A stretch of 64,000 nucleotides of DNA from Planococcus halocryophilus (GCF_001687585.2 NZ_CP016537.2:2080001-2144000); one strand, 5' to 3'. Shown: positions 31,692 through 39,663, numbered from the stretch's first letter. Notes: generated by a model from the sequence alone, not told the origin. Program-made: numbers and translations.

Positions 31692-31720
31692 AAAGACCTT
31701 AATCGGTCTTTTTTTTGTCT
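31692..31720 (+). terminator. terminator of the plus-strand small gene
   Basis: AAAAGACC and GGTCTTTT pair around a TTAATC loop, followed by a run of T residues, just after the stop codon at 31688. Confidence 0.85.
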
Positions 31721-31750
31721 TCTTAATTCACATCTCATAATTCGCATCCT

Positions 31751-31819
31751 TCACCCCACCACTGATAAATCCTTTTTGCGTACATCGAACAATGCTTTCG
31801 TTTCGGGTGTAAAAATCAT
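31751..31819 (-). CDS. possible 22-residue peptide
   Basis: MIFTPETKALFDVRKKDLSVVG. The ATG overlaps the TGA of the preceding 46-codon gene. It has the look of a coupled leader or remnant; too short for any assignment. Confidence 0.3.
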   Translation of the reverse strand: MIFTPETKALFDVRKKDLSVVG

Positions 31820-31956
31820 TTTTTATCCTCCCACTCAAACAATCTCCAGCCGTTTCTCAACATCCAATTAACTCCCGTCGGACGATAACGGCCGTATTGC
31901 CAAATTCTCTGCCCGTTTTCAAAGCGATAGAACCAAAGCACTCTGCCCCCAGCCAT
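31816..31956 (-). CDS. small hypothetical phage protein (46 aa)
   Basis: 46 residues, very rich in Trp, Arg and Tyr (VLWFYRFENGQRIWQYGRYR). Its ATG overlaps the TGA of the 58-codon gene upstream (TGATG-type coupling). No family recognised. Codon usage and the overlaps support a real gene in the early operon. Confidence 0.5.
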   Translation of the reverse strand: MAGGRVLWFYRFENGQRIWQYGRYRPTGVNWMLRNGWRLFEWEDKK

Positions 31957-32132
31957 CAGAACCACGGACTCGCTTTCACTTCGATGTCACGCTGTAGATG
32001 AACTTTCACCATATAGGCTTTGAGATCGTGATAATCCATTTCTTCGAGCGCCTCACCATTTGGCCCGTAATAGATGCTGTAACCTTTCAGTTCCTCAACC
32101 CAAAAGCCCATGTGTTTATGCCAATACTTCAT
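31956..32132 (-). CDS. small hypothetical phage protein (58 aa)
   Basis: 58 residues from ATG 32132 with a GGAGGACGG site. Sequence FWVEELKGYSIYYGPNGEAL resembles a small alpha/beta protein; no family recognised. Begins the trio of overlapped short genes 31751-32132 downstream of SSB. Confidence 0.55.
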   Translation of the reverse strand: MKYWHKHMGFWVEELKGYSIYYGPNGEALEEMDYHDLKAYMVKVHLQRDIEVKASPWF

Positions 32133-32219
32133 ATCCCGTCCTCCTTCAATTGTTTTCCAATCTAATTCCGTTAAATCCTCACTTTTAAGAAAAAATTGGT
32201 ATTGAAAGGGTAAAAAAAA

Positions 32220-32645
32220 TTAGAACGGCAAATCGTCCTCTGGATTGCCTGTGTGCTCTTCCGGCGCATTGACCGGTTCTTTATCGCCAGTAGCTGGAGA
32301 AGCTTCATTTCTAGCCGCCTGTGTGTTTTTAGGTTCAAGGAATTGCACGCTGTCACAAACAACTTCAGTCGTATAAACCCGCTTGCCATCCTGTCCTTCA
32401 TAGCTGCCGGTTTGAATCCTGCCTTCGACGCCAGCAAGACTTCCTTTTTTTAAGAAGTTTGCTGTGTTTTCGGCTTGTTTTCGCCAGACCGTGCAATTGA
32501 TGAAGTCTGTTTCCTTTTCTCCGTTTGTATTGGAGAAGTTTCGATTGACTGCCAATGTGAACCTGGCTACTGCAGCTCCTGAAGCGGTGTACTTTAAGTC
32601 TGGATCTTTTGTTAGTCTTCCGACCATTATTACTCGGTTGATCAA
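32220..32645 (-). CDS. ssb: single-stranded DNA-binding protein
   Basis: 141 residues. The OB fold starts [20 protein letters not shown], with FTLAVNRNF and [21 protein letters not shown] as in bacterial SSBs, followed by a disordered linker and the acidic tip DDLPF that recruits partner proteins. Starts with TTG at 32645, overlapping the upstream stop (TTGA). A phage copy, separate from the host gene, working with the DnaC-like loader, DnaD-like initiator and RecT. Confidence 0.92.
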   Translation of the reverse strand: MINRVIMVGRLTKDPDLKYTASGAAVARFTLAVNRNFSNTNGEKETDFINCTVWRKQAENTANFLKKGSLAGVEGRIQTGSYEGQDGKRVYTTEVVCDSVQFLEPKNTQAARNEASPATGDKEPVNAPEEHTGNPEDDLPF

Positions 32646-32821
32646 GCTGCCATCTCCCCACTAATGTGTCTGTGCAACAAACCTTCTGCAGCTGCATGAT
32701 TCAATCCAGTGAGCTGTTTCAGTTCTTCAAATAGAATGCTGAACTGTTGCTCGATGACTTTGTCTTCTGTTTCCGACCAAGCACCGGCAATCAATATGAG
32801 TTGATTCAGTAATTTATCCAT
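32642..32821 (-). CDS. small hypothetical phage protein upstream of ssb
   Basis: 59 residues from ATG 32821 with AGGAGG 7 bases upstream. Helical ([40 protein letters not shown]). Its TGA overlaps the TTG start of ssb, so translation is coupled. No family recognised. Confidence 0.6.
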   Translation of the reverse strand: MDKLLNQLILIAGAWSETEDKVIEQQFSILFEELKQLTGLNHAAAEGLLHRHISGEMAA

Positions 32822-32832
32822 TGGTTTTCCTC

Positions 32833-33660
32833 CTAATTGATGAGTAGATGATCAAACTTGGACAATCGCCCTTTTGCTACTTGTCTACGGTAACTAGTAG
32901 CCTTGTTTTCAATAGGCTGTGAAATTTCTAAGATGCGGTCATAAGATCGTTTACCAATCTGTCCTTCTAAAAATTTGGGCTCCAAGTTGGAAGTGGCCAT
33001 AATCGGTTTGTTGCGGCGGTATCGATTGTCGATAATCAGAAACACGATTTCCTGCACCCAATCGCTTGTTTTTTCTGCGCCGATGTCGTCAATGATAAGC
33101 AAATCGCAGATGTTCAAAGCCTTCAAGATTTTCTCTTCGCTGTCGGTATTGCCTTTGTCGAAGGTATTCTTGATTTTCTTTAACAGATCCGGCATCGAAA
33201 CGAACACAACAACTTTTCCCTCTTTGTGCAATTGATTATGAACAGCTGCAGCTAAGTGAGATTTCCCATTCCCTGGCACACCCCATAACAAGATGGATTC
33301 AAGCCCAAACTCTTTAAAGTGATCTGCGTAGTAGCGTGTAATCTTTTCAGCTTTTTCAGCACCTGGACGTGTAGAAAAGTTGGCGAAATCAGATTCCTCA
33401 AACCGTTCGCCCAATTCGCTAATCGAAAACAACTCTCGCACTTCACGTTCACGCTGTGCATTCTTATAGATCTCAAGCTCGGCTTTCTGAACATCCGCTT
33501 CACATTTACAAACGGGCTGTACCCATCGCGTATGTCCCAAGACTTCAATTTCTAGTGGTGGGACAATCTCTTTGCAATGTGGACATTCAACCCCTTCAGA
33601 GTGAGAGTCCGTCCCATTCTTCGTCACTAGATTCTGCATGATGTTTTGAAGTGGTTCCAT
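32833..33660 (-). CDS. DnaC/IstB-like helicase loader ATPase
   Basis: 275 residues. A Cys cluster at the N-terminus (CPHC at 26-29, CKC at 51-53) precedes an AAA+ domain with Walker A GVPGNGKS (127-134), Walker B DLLIIDDIG (186-194) and a sensor MATSN. It loads the replicative helicase at the phage origin together with the upstream DnaD-like initiator. The start lies 65 bases inside that gene and has GAGGGAG 6 bases upstream, so the long overlap seems genuine. Confidence 0.88.
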   Translation of the reverse strand: MEPLQNIMQNLVTKNGTDSHSEGVECPHCKEIVPPLEIEVLGHTRWVQPVCKCEADVQKAELEIYKNAQREREVRELFSISELGERFEESDFANFSTRPGAEKAEKITRYYADHFKEFGLESILLWGVPGNGKSHLAAAVHNQLHKEGKVVVFVSMPDLLKKIKNTFDKGNTDSEEKILKALNICDLLIIDDIGAEKTSDWVQEIVFLIIDNRYRRNKPIMATSNLEPKFLEGQIGKRSYDRILEISQPIENKATSYRRQVAKGRLSKFDHLLIN

Positions 33661-34453
33661 TCAAGCTCCCTCGCTTTCGTCTTTCGAATTCTTTGTCTGC
33701 AGCTACCACATCAGCCAGCTTCACGATCTTCTGTCTTTTCCAAGATGACAGGATACTGTCAGCAAAATTCATTTTGTTCCGTGCATTCGCTTCGACTGAA
33801 CGTTTCAATGCCTCATGAACCAACTCCTCAGATGATTCATCAATCATGATGGAAATTCGTTCAGCAATATGTGGTACTAAGTAACTGATGTTTTGTTCAT
33901 AGAAGCGAAATGCTTTTCCAGGAGCATCAGCATCAACAACTTTTTTTGTTTCTTTTTCTGTTTGTTGTTGTTCTTTATCATTCTCCTTATCCTTATCTTT
34001 CTCTTTATCTTTACGTACAAGTATCTCGGGACTATCAATAGCCCTTGCATACAGTATCGATACAGTATCTGATTTGATGTTATTGGCTACATTCAGGTAT
34101 TTTTCAACAAAGGGTTCGTATTTAACGTCTTTCAATTCAACCTGGACTCTAGCAACAACTTTCGGACTGTTGTTCCAGTTGTATTTCGCCCAATTTTTAA
34201 TGTAAATTTCCTTTGTCGGTTCGTGGTATTCAATTTTTCCGTACTCCACAAATCGTTGCAAAAGTTTATCAACTGTTTCGCGGTTGTAACCCGTTTCCGT
34301 TTCGATAATACGTTTAGGTAATTCATAGATGCCAATCTGTGAAGACTTACTATTTGTCATTAAGTAGATATAGAAGTACTTTTCCTCTGGCGTTAAATCC
34401 AATACAAAAGCGTCTTGCCAAAAACTTACTTGCACTTGTCTATACTTGCTCAT
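33596..34453 (-). CDS. replication initiator / DnaD-like replisome organiser
   Basis: 285 residues. The N-terminal ~120 residues form a winged helix (YRQVQVSFWQDAFVLDLTPEEKYFYIYLMTN) as in phage replisome organisers; a Lys/Glu/Asp linker follows (about 145-170); the C-terminal domain (AFRFYEQNISYLVPHIAERI...NFADSILSSWKRQKI) is the DnaD/DnaB_2 type. It binds the origin and recruits the helicase loader encoded next. In this phage group the origin often lies inside this gene; I see an AT-rich, repeat-like stretch at 33950-34020, but it encodes the linker. Confidence 0.85.
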   Translation of the reverse strand: MSKYRQVQVSFWQDAFVLDLTPEEKYFYIYLMTNSKSSQIGIYELPKRIIETETGYNRETVDKLLQRFVEYGKIEYHEPTKEIYIKNWAKYNWNNSPKVVARVQVELKDVKYEPFVEKYLNVANNIKSDTVSILYARAIDSPEILVRKDKEKDKDKENDKEQQQTEKETKKVVDADAPGKAFRFYEQNISYLVPHIAERISIMIDESSEELVHEALKRSVEANARNKMNFADSILSSWKRQKIVKLADVVAADKEFERRKRGSLNGTTSKHHAESSDEEWDGLSL

Positions 34454-34475
34454 CCTCTGTCACTCCTCAGTTTGC

Positions 34476-35177
34476 TTACGGTATATAAATCATCTTCCCA
34501 GTCAGTTCTGCCACCTCTTGGCGAAACTGTTCCTCGTTACTGTTGGAATCCGATAAGTGAAGCAGCCATATTTCCTGCAGCTTCGATAAGTCATTTGCTT
34601 TTAAAAACTCTTTTACGTTCTCTAAAGAGAAGTGGGATCGCATCAATCGTTTCCTCAAAACTTTTGGCGTTCTTCCCGATAGAATGTTTTCGTCCAATAT
34701 CTTTTGTGAGTAGTTGCACTCGACCATTAAATGCGTGATGTCTTTAAACCGATATTTAATGTAATAGGTGTCTGTAGCGAAAAGTAATTTATCTCCTGCA
34801 CTATTCACTAGCAAAAAGCCAAACGGTTCTGACACGTCATGCTGTACATCAAATGGCAAGATGGTCCACGTTCCGATTTGAAACTGTTTCTTGTTTTCAA
34901 CAACTTTTAATCGATGATGTTCAATGCCTAATTCGTCTTTTGTGCCTTTAGATAAGTAACAGGTGATGCCAGCTTTTAAAACGTCAGGAACACCCATACA
35001 GTGATCTTTATGTTCGTGTGTTATCAAACAGCCTTTAATATCCCGTGTCTGGAAGTTTAACTTCCGTTGAATGTCGCGAAACTTGATTCCTGCTTCCAGG
35101 AGAAGGGGCGTATAGCCATCTGTGATGTAGTAGCAGTTCCCCTTCGAACCGGTTGCAAGTGTTTTGATTTCAATCAT
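34476..35177 (-). CDS. MBL-fold metallohydrolase (phage recombination module)
   Basis: 233 residues. The metallo-beta-lactamase motif THEHKDHC (about 53-60), the loop YITDGYTPLLLEAG, and later FATDTYY, SHFSLENV and WLLHLSDSNS are present. Members of this YycJ-like group act on DNA or nucleotides. Here it follows recT by a one-base overlap and belongs to a block with recT and a Rad50/SbcC-like ATPase, a common Firmicute phage set. It may be the nuclease partner of RecT, but this is inferred from context. Confidence 0.8.
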   Translation of the reverse strand: MIEIKTLATGSKGNCYYITDGYTPLLLEAGIKFRDIQRKLNFQTRDIKGCLITHEHKDHCMGVPDVLKAGITCYLSKGTKDELGIEHHRLKVVENKKQFQIGTWTILPFDVQHDVSEPFGFLLVNSAGDKLLFATDTYYIKYRFKDITHLMVECNYSQKILDENILSGRTPKVLRKRLMRSHFSLENVKEFLKANDLSKLQEIWLLHLSDSNSNEEQFRQEVAELTGKMIYIP

Positions 35178-36103
35178 TAGAACGGTGGAGCGTCGTCTTC
35201 TGCAGTAGCAGTTCCGGCTGGCTCATGTTCTTTCTCTTGCGAAATCTCACCATTTTGTTTAGTTGCTTTCGGCTGTTCAATTACCGGTGATGTGATATCT
35301 AGTTCTTCTTTGTTAGCATTTTTATTAATTTCATACTCTGGGTTGATTTCTTTTCTCTCATTATCAAACTCGTTTTCAGTAGTACGATTTATAGCTCCAA
35401 TAAATAAGTCGCTGTCATCCGAAGTATTGATAAACGCTTTAGCAGCACGATTGATCACGGTACGTTTCGCCATTTCTTGCGGGTACTTGTTTTGCACTGT
35501 GGCCATGCTTGATTGAGACCACGACGTTTTAATTTCTTCGATAGTCATAACGGTCAAGAACTGCACCCCGTCATCACGCTCGATGATGCAATAAGCGCCT
35601 TCGATGTCGTCTTTATTTCCGGTTGCCGCTTTCCAATCCACTTCGTGCGATTTAAAAGCCAGTTGCCCACGTTGGTTGTACTCGACGTCGAATTTTTCAC
35701 CTTTCCAGATGACGTTAGCCCAAATATCTTTAACGCCTGTCATCCTTTTAATTACGGCTTGGGTACCGTGATAAGATCTTGTGAACTGCATTTTGTCGCC
35801 GTAAACAATGAAGTAGCCTTGATTCTTTGCAACGCTCAGTGCTTGAATGGCCATGTCTTGCAACGAGAAGGCGACACTCTCTTTTGTCGCGCTGTCGATC
35901 AACGAAGTTTTCTTCTTAAAATCCACCTCTGTCAATTTGAAATAGGCCGCTTGAACAGCATTAACAATCGAGTAATTTTCTGGAATGTTGATTTGATTGT
36001 TTTCAACCATGCTTTGAACCTTCTCGGCGACTCTCGTCACCATTGCGTTTTGTTTATTTGATTCAGCAGGAACATTACCCTGTTGTTGTAGTTGATTTGT
36101 CAT
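35177..36103 (-). CDS. RecT-family single-strand annealing recombinase
   Basis: 308 residues. The RecT core is clear: FSLQDMAIQALSVAKNQGYFIVYGDKMQFTRSYHGT-AVIKRMTG, then NVIWKGEKFDVEY and the C-terminal MAKRTVINRAAKAFINTSDDSD. It anneals complementary single strands for phage recombination and concatemer formation. The C-terminal 60 residues are a disordered acidic tail with a DDAPPF tip like that of SSB. Two bases separate it from the SbcC-like gene. Confidence 0.9.
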   Translation of the reverse strand: MTNQLQQQGNVPAESNKQNAMVTRVAEKVQSMVENNQINIPENYSIVNAVQAAYFKLTEVDFKKKTSLIDSATKESVAFSLQDMAIQALSVAKNQGYFIVYGDKMQFTRSYHGTQAVIKRMTGVKDIWANVIWKGEKFDVEYNQRGQLAFKSHEVDWKAATGNKDDIEGAYCIIERDDGVQFLTVMTIEEIKTSWSQSSMATVQNKYPQEMAKRTVINRAAKAFINTSDDSDLFIGAINRTTENEFDNERKEINPEYEINKNANKEELDITSPVIEQPKATKQNGEISQEKEHEPAGTATAEDDAPPF

Positions 36104-36104
36104 A

Positions 36105-38078
36105 TTAAATTGCCTCCTCTAAATTTGGTGTTTCAATGCGTAGTGACTTGTCTTTCTCCGAAACAATTAAACTGATTAGTTGTGAATCAGTCTCTGCCAG
36201 TTGTGTAACCGCTTCTGCGTTATCTACGAAGATTGGTGCTTGAATGCCGTGGAACTCGGATAATGTGTTAATGATGTCGAGTCCAATGTTGATTTTGGCT
36301 GCATTGTTCAAGCCAGATCCATAAGGCACACCCTGGAACGTGGTTTCGCATACTTCTTGCAACCCACCATTAATTTGGGTTTCGAAAAGTCTGAAGCGTG
36401 CGTACTTGAATTTGGCGTTTATTTTCTCTTCTAAGATGTTGACTTTCGCTCGGATAAATTCTTCTGATAGGAACAAGTGATGTTCTAGCTTTTCATACTC
36501 TGCTGCTAGTTGTTCTTCTTGGTCCATCAACTCCTGAATCCGCTCACGTAAGGACGCTACATTTGCATACTTCGCGATTTCAGCATTCAATTCTGTACGT
36601 TTAGCCTTGTTCTCTTGAATGTCGGATTGAATTGATGAGATGGACTCTTCTGCATTTTCTTTCATGGTTTGAATGCTCGAGCTGACTGCTTGTTTTTCTT
36701 CAATCAGCTTGTTATATTCATCATTCTTTTTTACGTCTTGAACGTTGGACTCAGCTGTTTTAAGCTTTTCGGATAGTTCTGCAACAACATTGTCTTTTGA
36801 TTCAATCTGAGCTCTTAGCTTCGCGATTTCATCGAGAATCTGACCGTGTTTGTCTTGTTGTTGTTTATTTTTCGTGGCACCCTGTTCACCTTCGCGTTTG
36901 ATTTTGCGAAGCTCTTCCGATTTCCAGGCATTAAATTGAGCCAATGCTTTTTCTTTAGCTGATTCTACTTTTTCTTCTGGTAATTCCTGACCACATGTTG
37001 GACATTCACATTCCACTTCGTGAACATATTTTTGGTTATTCAACTCTGTCCAACGGCGACGAAGATACATCAAGGAAAGCTCTGTTTGCTGAATCTGGTC
37101 TGTAACATACTTGTTCTCATTTTCTTTTGACCGCTTCTGCGACTGGAATGCTTGCAGATTTGCTTGCTCTTCCTGCAGCTTCGCGCGTAACCGATAAATT
37201 TCTTCTTTTGAGTCCTGTTCAATGTCACGCTTGATGTTATGCAAGCTCATATCGATGCGTTGTAATTCTGCTTCTTTTGTTAGAATAGCGTTTCCATTTT
37301 TAATGGCACTAACCTGCGTTTGCAGCTCCTCAATACCTGAGTCCAGCTTGTCTACTTCTGCCTGAAGTTCCGTGAAGTTTCCTTCATCTTCTGGAATCGA
37401 TTTCTCAATCTCGTTGATGCGAATTGGAATCCGTTCCAGCTCTTCGTTAATTTTCTTACGACGGCTATTAATTGTTGCTTTGAAGTCATCCAAGCTCTTA
37501 CCGCGTAAAATGACACGCAAGCCTTTTAATTCATTGTTCGATTCAAATACTTCTTCTTCTGAAACATCGCCACAAACGGAAAGTAAGATGTTTCGACGGT
37601 CTTGCCATTTCACTTGTTCATTGAAATATGTCGGCGAAGTCAATAACTTAAACACTTCTTCTTCCACCAATGATTGAATACGCTTGTTGAATTCGGATTT
37701 CTTCAACGGCGTTTCGTTTACAAAGTAGTCTGTTTCATGTCCCGAAAACTCTTTTGTAGTTGATCCGCGTGTCTTGGTGTATTTTTCGCGGTACACTTTG
37801 CGAAGCGTCATTGGTTGATGGTCAATGGATAGTTCGCACTCCACTTCGTGATCCAACATCGGAATCGCTTTCCCGTCTTGAAGTGTTTTGATTTCAAAAT
37901 CCTTTTTGTTCTGGCTGTCTTTATCGAACAACAACCACAAGAAAGCGTCGAAGAGACTTGTCTTTCCTGTTGCGTTGTCACCGTAAACCATTGCATTCGA
38001 CCCATTCATTTCTATTGAAAAGTTTTTCACGCCTTTGAAATTAGTTAACGTGAGTCGGTTGATGTGGATTTGTTTCAT
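36105..38078 (-). CDS. Rad50/SbcC-like AAA ATPase
   Basis: 657 residues from ATG 38078, which has GGAGGAG upstream; the longer frame to 38198 runs into structured non-coding sequence. Walker A GDNATGKT at 33-40; long coiled coils (about 170-320 and 380-560) flanking a zinc-hook CPTC near 356 (CECPTCGQELP); C-terminal IFVDNAEAVT near 616, a degenerate Walker B/signature region. This is a reduced Rad50/SbcC, probably serving DNA end processing with RecT and the MBL-fold protein. Shorter than bacterial SbcC (about 1,000) because the coils are short. Confidence 0.8.
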   Translation of the reverse strand: MKQIHINRLTLTNFKGVKNFSIEMNGSNAMVYGDNATGKTSLFDAFLWLLFDKDSQNKKDFEIKTLQDGKAIPMLDHEVECELSIDHQPMTLRKVYREKYTKTRGSTTKEFSGHETDYFVNETPLKKSEFNKRIQSLVEEEVFKLLTSPTYFNEQVKWQDRRNILLSVCGDVSEEEVFESNNELKGLRVILRGKSLDDFKATINSRRKKINEELERIPIRINEIEKSIPEDEGNFTELQAEVDKLDSGIEELQTQVSAIKNGNAILTKEAELQRIDMSLHNIKRDIEQDSKEEIYRLRAKLQEEQANLQAFQSQKRSKENENKYVTDQIQQTELSLMYLRRRWTELNNQKYVHEVECECPTCGQELPEEKVESAKEKALAQFNAWKSEELRKIKREGEQGATKNKQQQDKHGQILDEIAKLRAQIESKDNVVAELSEKLKTAESNVQDVKKNDEYNKLIEEKQAVSSSIQTMKENAEESISSIQSDIQENKAKRTELNAEIAKYANVASLRERIQELMDQEEQLAAEYEKLEHHLFLSEEFIRAKVNILEEKINAKFKYARFRLFETQINGGLQEVCETTFQGVPYGSGLNNAAKINIGLDIINTLSEFHGIQAPIFVDNAEAVTQLAETDSQLISLIVSEKDKSLRIETPNLEEAI

Positions 38079-38129
38079 GTAGTCTCCTCCTAAGAATCGT
38101 GCTATACTTAGCACATAGTTTTCTTTAAA

Positions 38130-38182
38130 CGACGCCCCACGCCACATGGGACGGTGAGCCGGTTGCTTCTGCAGCCGGCTTA
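38130..38182. other. two adjacent hairpins upstream of the SbcC-like gene
   Basis: One stem (CGTCCCA with TGGGGCG, 38131-38153) favours the minus strand, whereas the second (GAGCCGGTTGC with GCAGCCGGCTT, 38156-38182) keeps its G-U pairs on the plus strand. An extended -10 TGCTATACT at 38099-38107 on the plus strand matches that at 26302. The region may hold a minus-strand leader, a plus-strand short RNA, or both. Confidence 0.35.
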
Positions 38183-38539
38183 TTCTATTGCCCGACAAAA
38201 TTCAACATTTGCTACTTCAATCAGATAATCCTCAACATTATCTTCCAAGACCACGCGGCCAGCTCCATCTTCAAACCACTTATCTCCTACGTGAATTTCC
38301 GAACCGAAATGATCCTCGACCGGATGATCAGTGACAAGCTTTAGCGACTCATTATCCAGTAGCTCCTGTGAAGCGATTTCGTTCTCCATCCATTCACGAG
38401 TAACCGGACCGTGCCAGCATGTTTGGTTGATAATGTTCTGGATAATGACTGTTTGTGCCTCACTTGGCAGCCCGTGCATGCGTACCTCCAAATCTTTTGC
38501 GTCCCGATATTCCTGCAAGTCTTCTACTTTTTTCACCAT
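38180..38539 (-). CDS. YqaI-like phage protein
   Basis: 119 residues from ATG 38539 (AAAGGGG 8 bases upstream; ATG 38560 overlaps the upstream stop but has no ribosome site). The C-terminal ~50 residues (HPVEDHFGSEIHVGDKWFEDGAGRVVLEDNVEDYLIE) match the pattern of YqaI of the B. subtilis skin element, a small protein of unknown function. The N-terminal half is helical and additional to YqaI. Early operon. Confidence 0.6.
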   Translation of the reverse strand: MVKKVEDLQEYRDAKDLEVRMHGLPSEAQTVIIQNIINQTCWHGPVTREWMENEIASQELLDNESLKLVTDHPVEDHFGSEIHVGDKWFEDGAGRVVLEDNVEDYLIEVANVEFCRAIE

Positions 38540-38556
38540 TTCTTTATCCCCTTTCG

Positions 38557-38784
38557 TCATTTCACGATGATTACGTCATCGCCATATTCCACGTTGTAGC
38601 CGTGCTGTCTGAGCAATGTCACAATGAAAATTGCTTCTCTGTTCGTTCCGAGATTTTCAAAAGAAATGACGGTCGACAGATTCCCTTCATTTGCCGACAC
38701 TCTCATGATGTTTCGAATTTTCATCATCTTTTCGGATTTATCAAAAGCTCTGAGATCATCAGATGCCTTACCTGTTGGCGCCAT
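38557..38784 (-). CDS. hypothetical early phage protein
   Basis: 75 residues from ATG 38784 with AAAGGTGA upstream. Central NLSTVISFENLGTNREAIFIVTLLRQHGYNVEYGDDVIIV suggests a small alpha/beta fold. No family recognised. Preceded by a 140-base structured intergenic region. Confidence 0.55.
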   Translation of the reverse strand: MAPTGKASDDLRAFDKSEKMMKIRNIMRVSANEGNLSTVISFENLGTNREAIFIVTLLRQHGYNVEYGDDVIIVK

Positions 38785-38800
38785 GTATTCACCTTCTTTC

Positions 38801-38883
38801 TGATGGAGTGAGTCCCATCAATAAGACCAGGAACGAAAAGGGAATATCGCTCCTGAGCTTATTGACGAGAGCCAAGGCTCTCG
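38801..38883 (-). ncRNA. candidate structured leader RNA
   Basis: Three hairpins in 83 bases: TGATGG/CCATCA (38801-38820), a long stem of CAATAAG/CTTATTG (38819-38825 with 38858-38864) enclosing AGGAGCGA/TCGTTCCT, and the perfect CGAGAGCC-AA-GGCTCTCG (38866-38883). The single odd pair in the long stem is G-U on the minus strand but A-C on the plus strand, so the structure is better as minus-strand RNA, i.e. a leader of the 75-aa gene. No known RNA class is recognised. Confidence 0.4.
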
Positions 38884-38891
38884 TTTATACT
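38862..38891 (+). promoter_or_regulatory. plus-strand promoter whose spacer is a palindromic operator
   Basis: TTGACG (38862-38867), 18-base spacer, TATACT (38886-38891). Most of the spacer is CGAGAGCCAAGGCTCTCG, a perfect inverted repeat, so a repressor bound here would block the promoter. The transcript would meet a hairpin with a T-run at 38913-38943 after only about 15 bases. The same bases also form a hairpin of the minus-strand RNA, so this may be coincidence. Confidence 0.35.
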
Positions 38892-38912
38892 TGAGTTACA
38901 GAGTAGTAATTG

Positions 38913-38943
38913 CCGTCTGACCTAGCAGTCAGTCGGTTTTTTT
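38913..38943 (+). terminator. plus-strand hairpin with T-run
   Basis: CCGTCTGAC and GTCAGTCGG pair with one mismatch and are followed by seven T residues on the plus strand. On the minus strand the same bases are the last codons (KKTD) and downstream region of the 38-codon membrane protein gene. Confidence 0.55.
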
Positions 38944-39045
38944 ATGTTCTTTTTCAGGAGCTAAAATTTGTGAGCCAATCATCAAGCTGATAAAAGTGAT
39001 AAAAATTGCAATTCCTACCATGTGTACCGGATCTCCGAATTCCAT
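38929..39045 (-). CDS. small membrane protein (38 aa)
   Basis: 38 residues; the ATG at 39045 overlaps the TAA of the upstream regulator gene (TAATG). MEFGDPVHMVGIAIFITFIS continues with LMIGSQIL and a Lys-rich tail, so there is one membrane span with the charged end probably cytoplasmic. Too short for family assignment. Confidence 0.5.
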   Translation of the reverse strand: MEFGDPVHMVGIAIFITFISLMIGSQILAPEKEHKKTD

Positions 39046-39575
39046 TAGGCCAACCATCCTTTCGCTTTCCATCTTGGGATTAGGGATTTGATCCTTTCTT
39101 TAATGGAAATTTTGTATTCGACCTGAACTTGTCTCAGCAAATTATCGATGTGGATCCGCGCTTCCAGTAATTCATCCATCAAGTTCTTAACCGACTCTTT
39201 CTCGTTTACGTCCAGTGAACTTGGTGGTTTTGCTAAGCAAACCTTTTGAATCATCTCTAAACTCTCTTCAATTTCGCGTTTCGCGTGGGCACTGAATGCC
39301 AACCGGTGCTGCTCCATATTCTTACCTCGCAAGACTGGTGAAGTCATTCCTCCGGAAAATTCATATAAAATATCCATTGTGTATTCCGGATTGTCGTAAA
39401 GCGTGATTGACTCTTGTGCAATATCTGCCTGCATGGTGCGTCTTTCCTTTTTGATGTGACTCACTAATTGCGCTGAAATATTCAAGTCCATGGCGATTTG
39501 TTCGCCAGTCATTTCTTCTCCCTCAATCAATCGATTAATTGCCTGTCCAGCATTTGCGGAACGTTTCAACTTCAT
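39045..39575 (-). CDS. phage helix-turn-helix regulatory protein
   Basis: 176 residues from ATG 39575 (AAAGGAG 8 bases upstream). The N-terminus GQAINRLIEGEEMTGEQIAMDLNISAQLVSHIKKERRTM is a helix-turn-helix; the remainder is helical, with EESLEMIQKVCLAKPPSSL and a basic C-terminus. It resembles phage transcription regulators placed early in the lytic operon. Target unknown. Confidence 0.7.
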   Translation of the reverse strand: MKLKRSANAGQAINRLIEGEEMTGEQIAMDLNISAQLVSHIKKERRTMQADIAQESITLYDNPEYTMDILYEFSGGMTSPVLRGKNMEQHRLAFSAHAKREIEESLEMIQKVCLAKPPSSLDVNEKESVKNLMDELLEARIHIDNLLRQVQVEYKISIKERIKSLIPRWKAKGWLA

Positions 39576-39663
39576 GTCTTCCACTCCTTTTTTGTATGGC
39601 ACACGGTATTTTTATATACATCAAGCCGTTGTATGATTGTTATATGGAGAGAAAAGCCCTCGC

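Noticed and set aside
31660..31750. 20-codon ORF (starting MRIMRCELRR) reading into the plus-strand terminator
   Set aside because: It runs through a terminator hairpin and has no good ribosome site.
33940..34020. Repeated CCTTATC/CTTTATC strings in the DnaD-like gene as origin iterons or CRISPR-like repeats
   Set aside because: They encode the Lys/Glu/Asp linker; spacing is irregular and no spacers exist. An origin inside the gene remains possible but is not shown.
38079..38198. N-terminal extension of the SbcC-like ATPase
   Set aside because: Runs through hairpins with no similarity to the family; the Walker A distance is right from ATG 38078.
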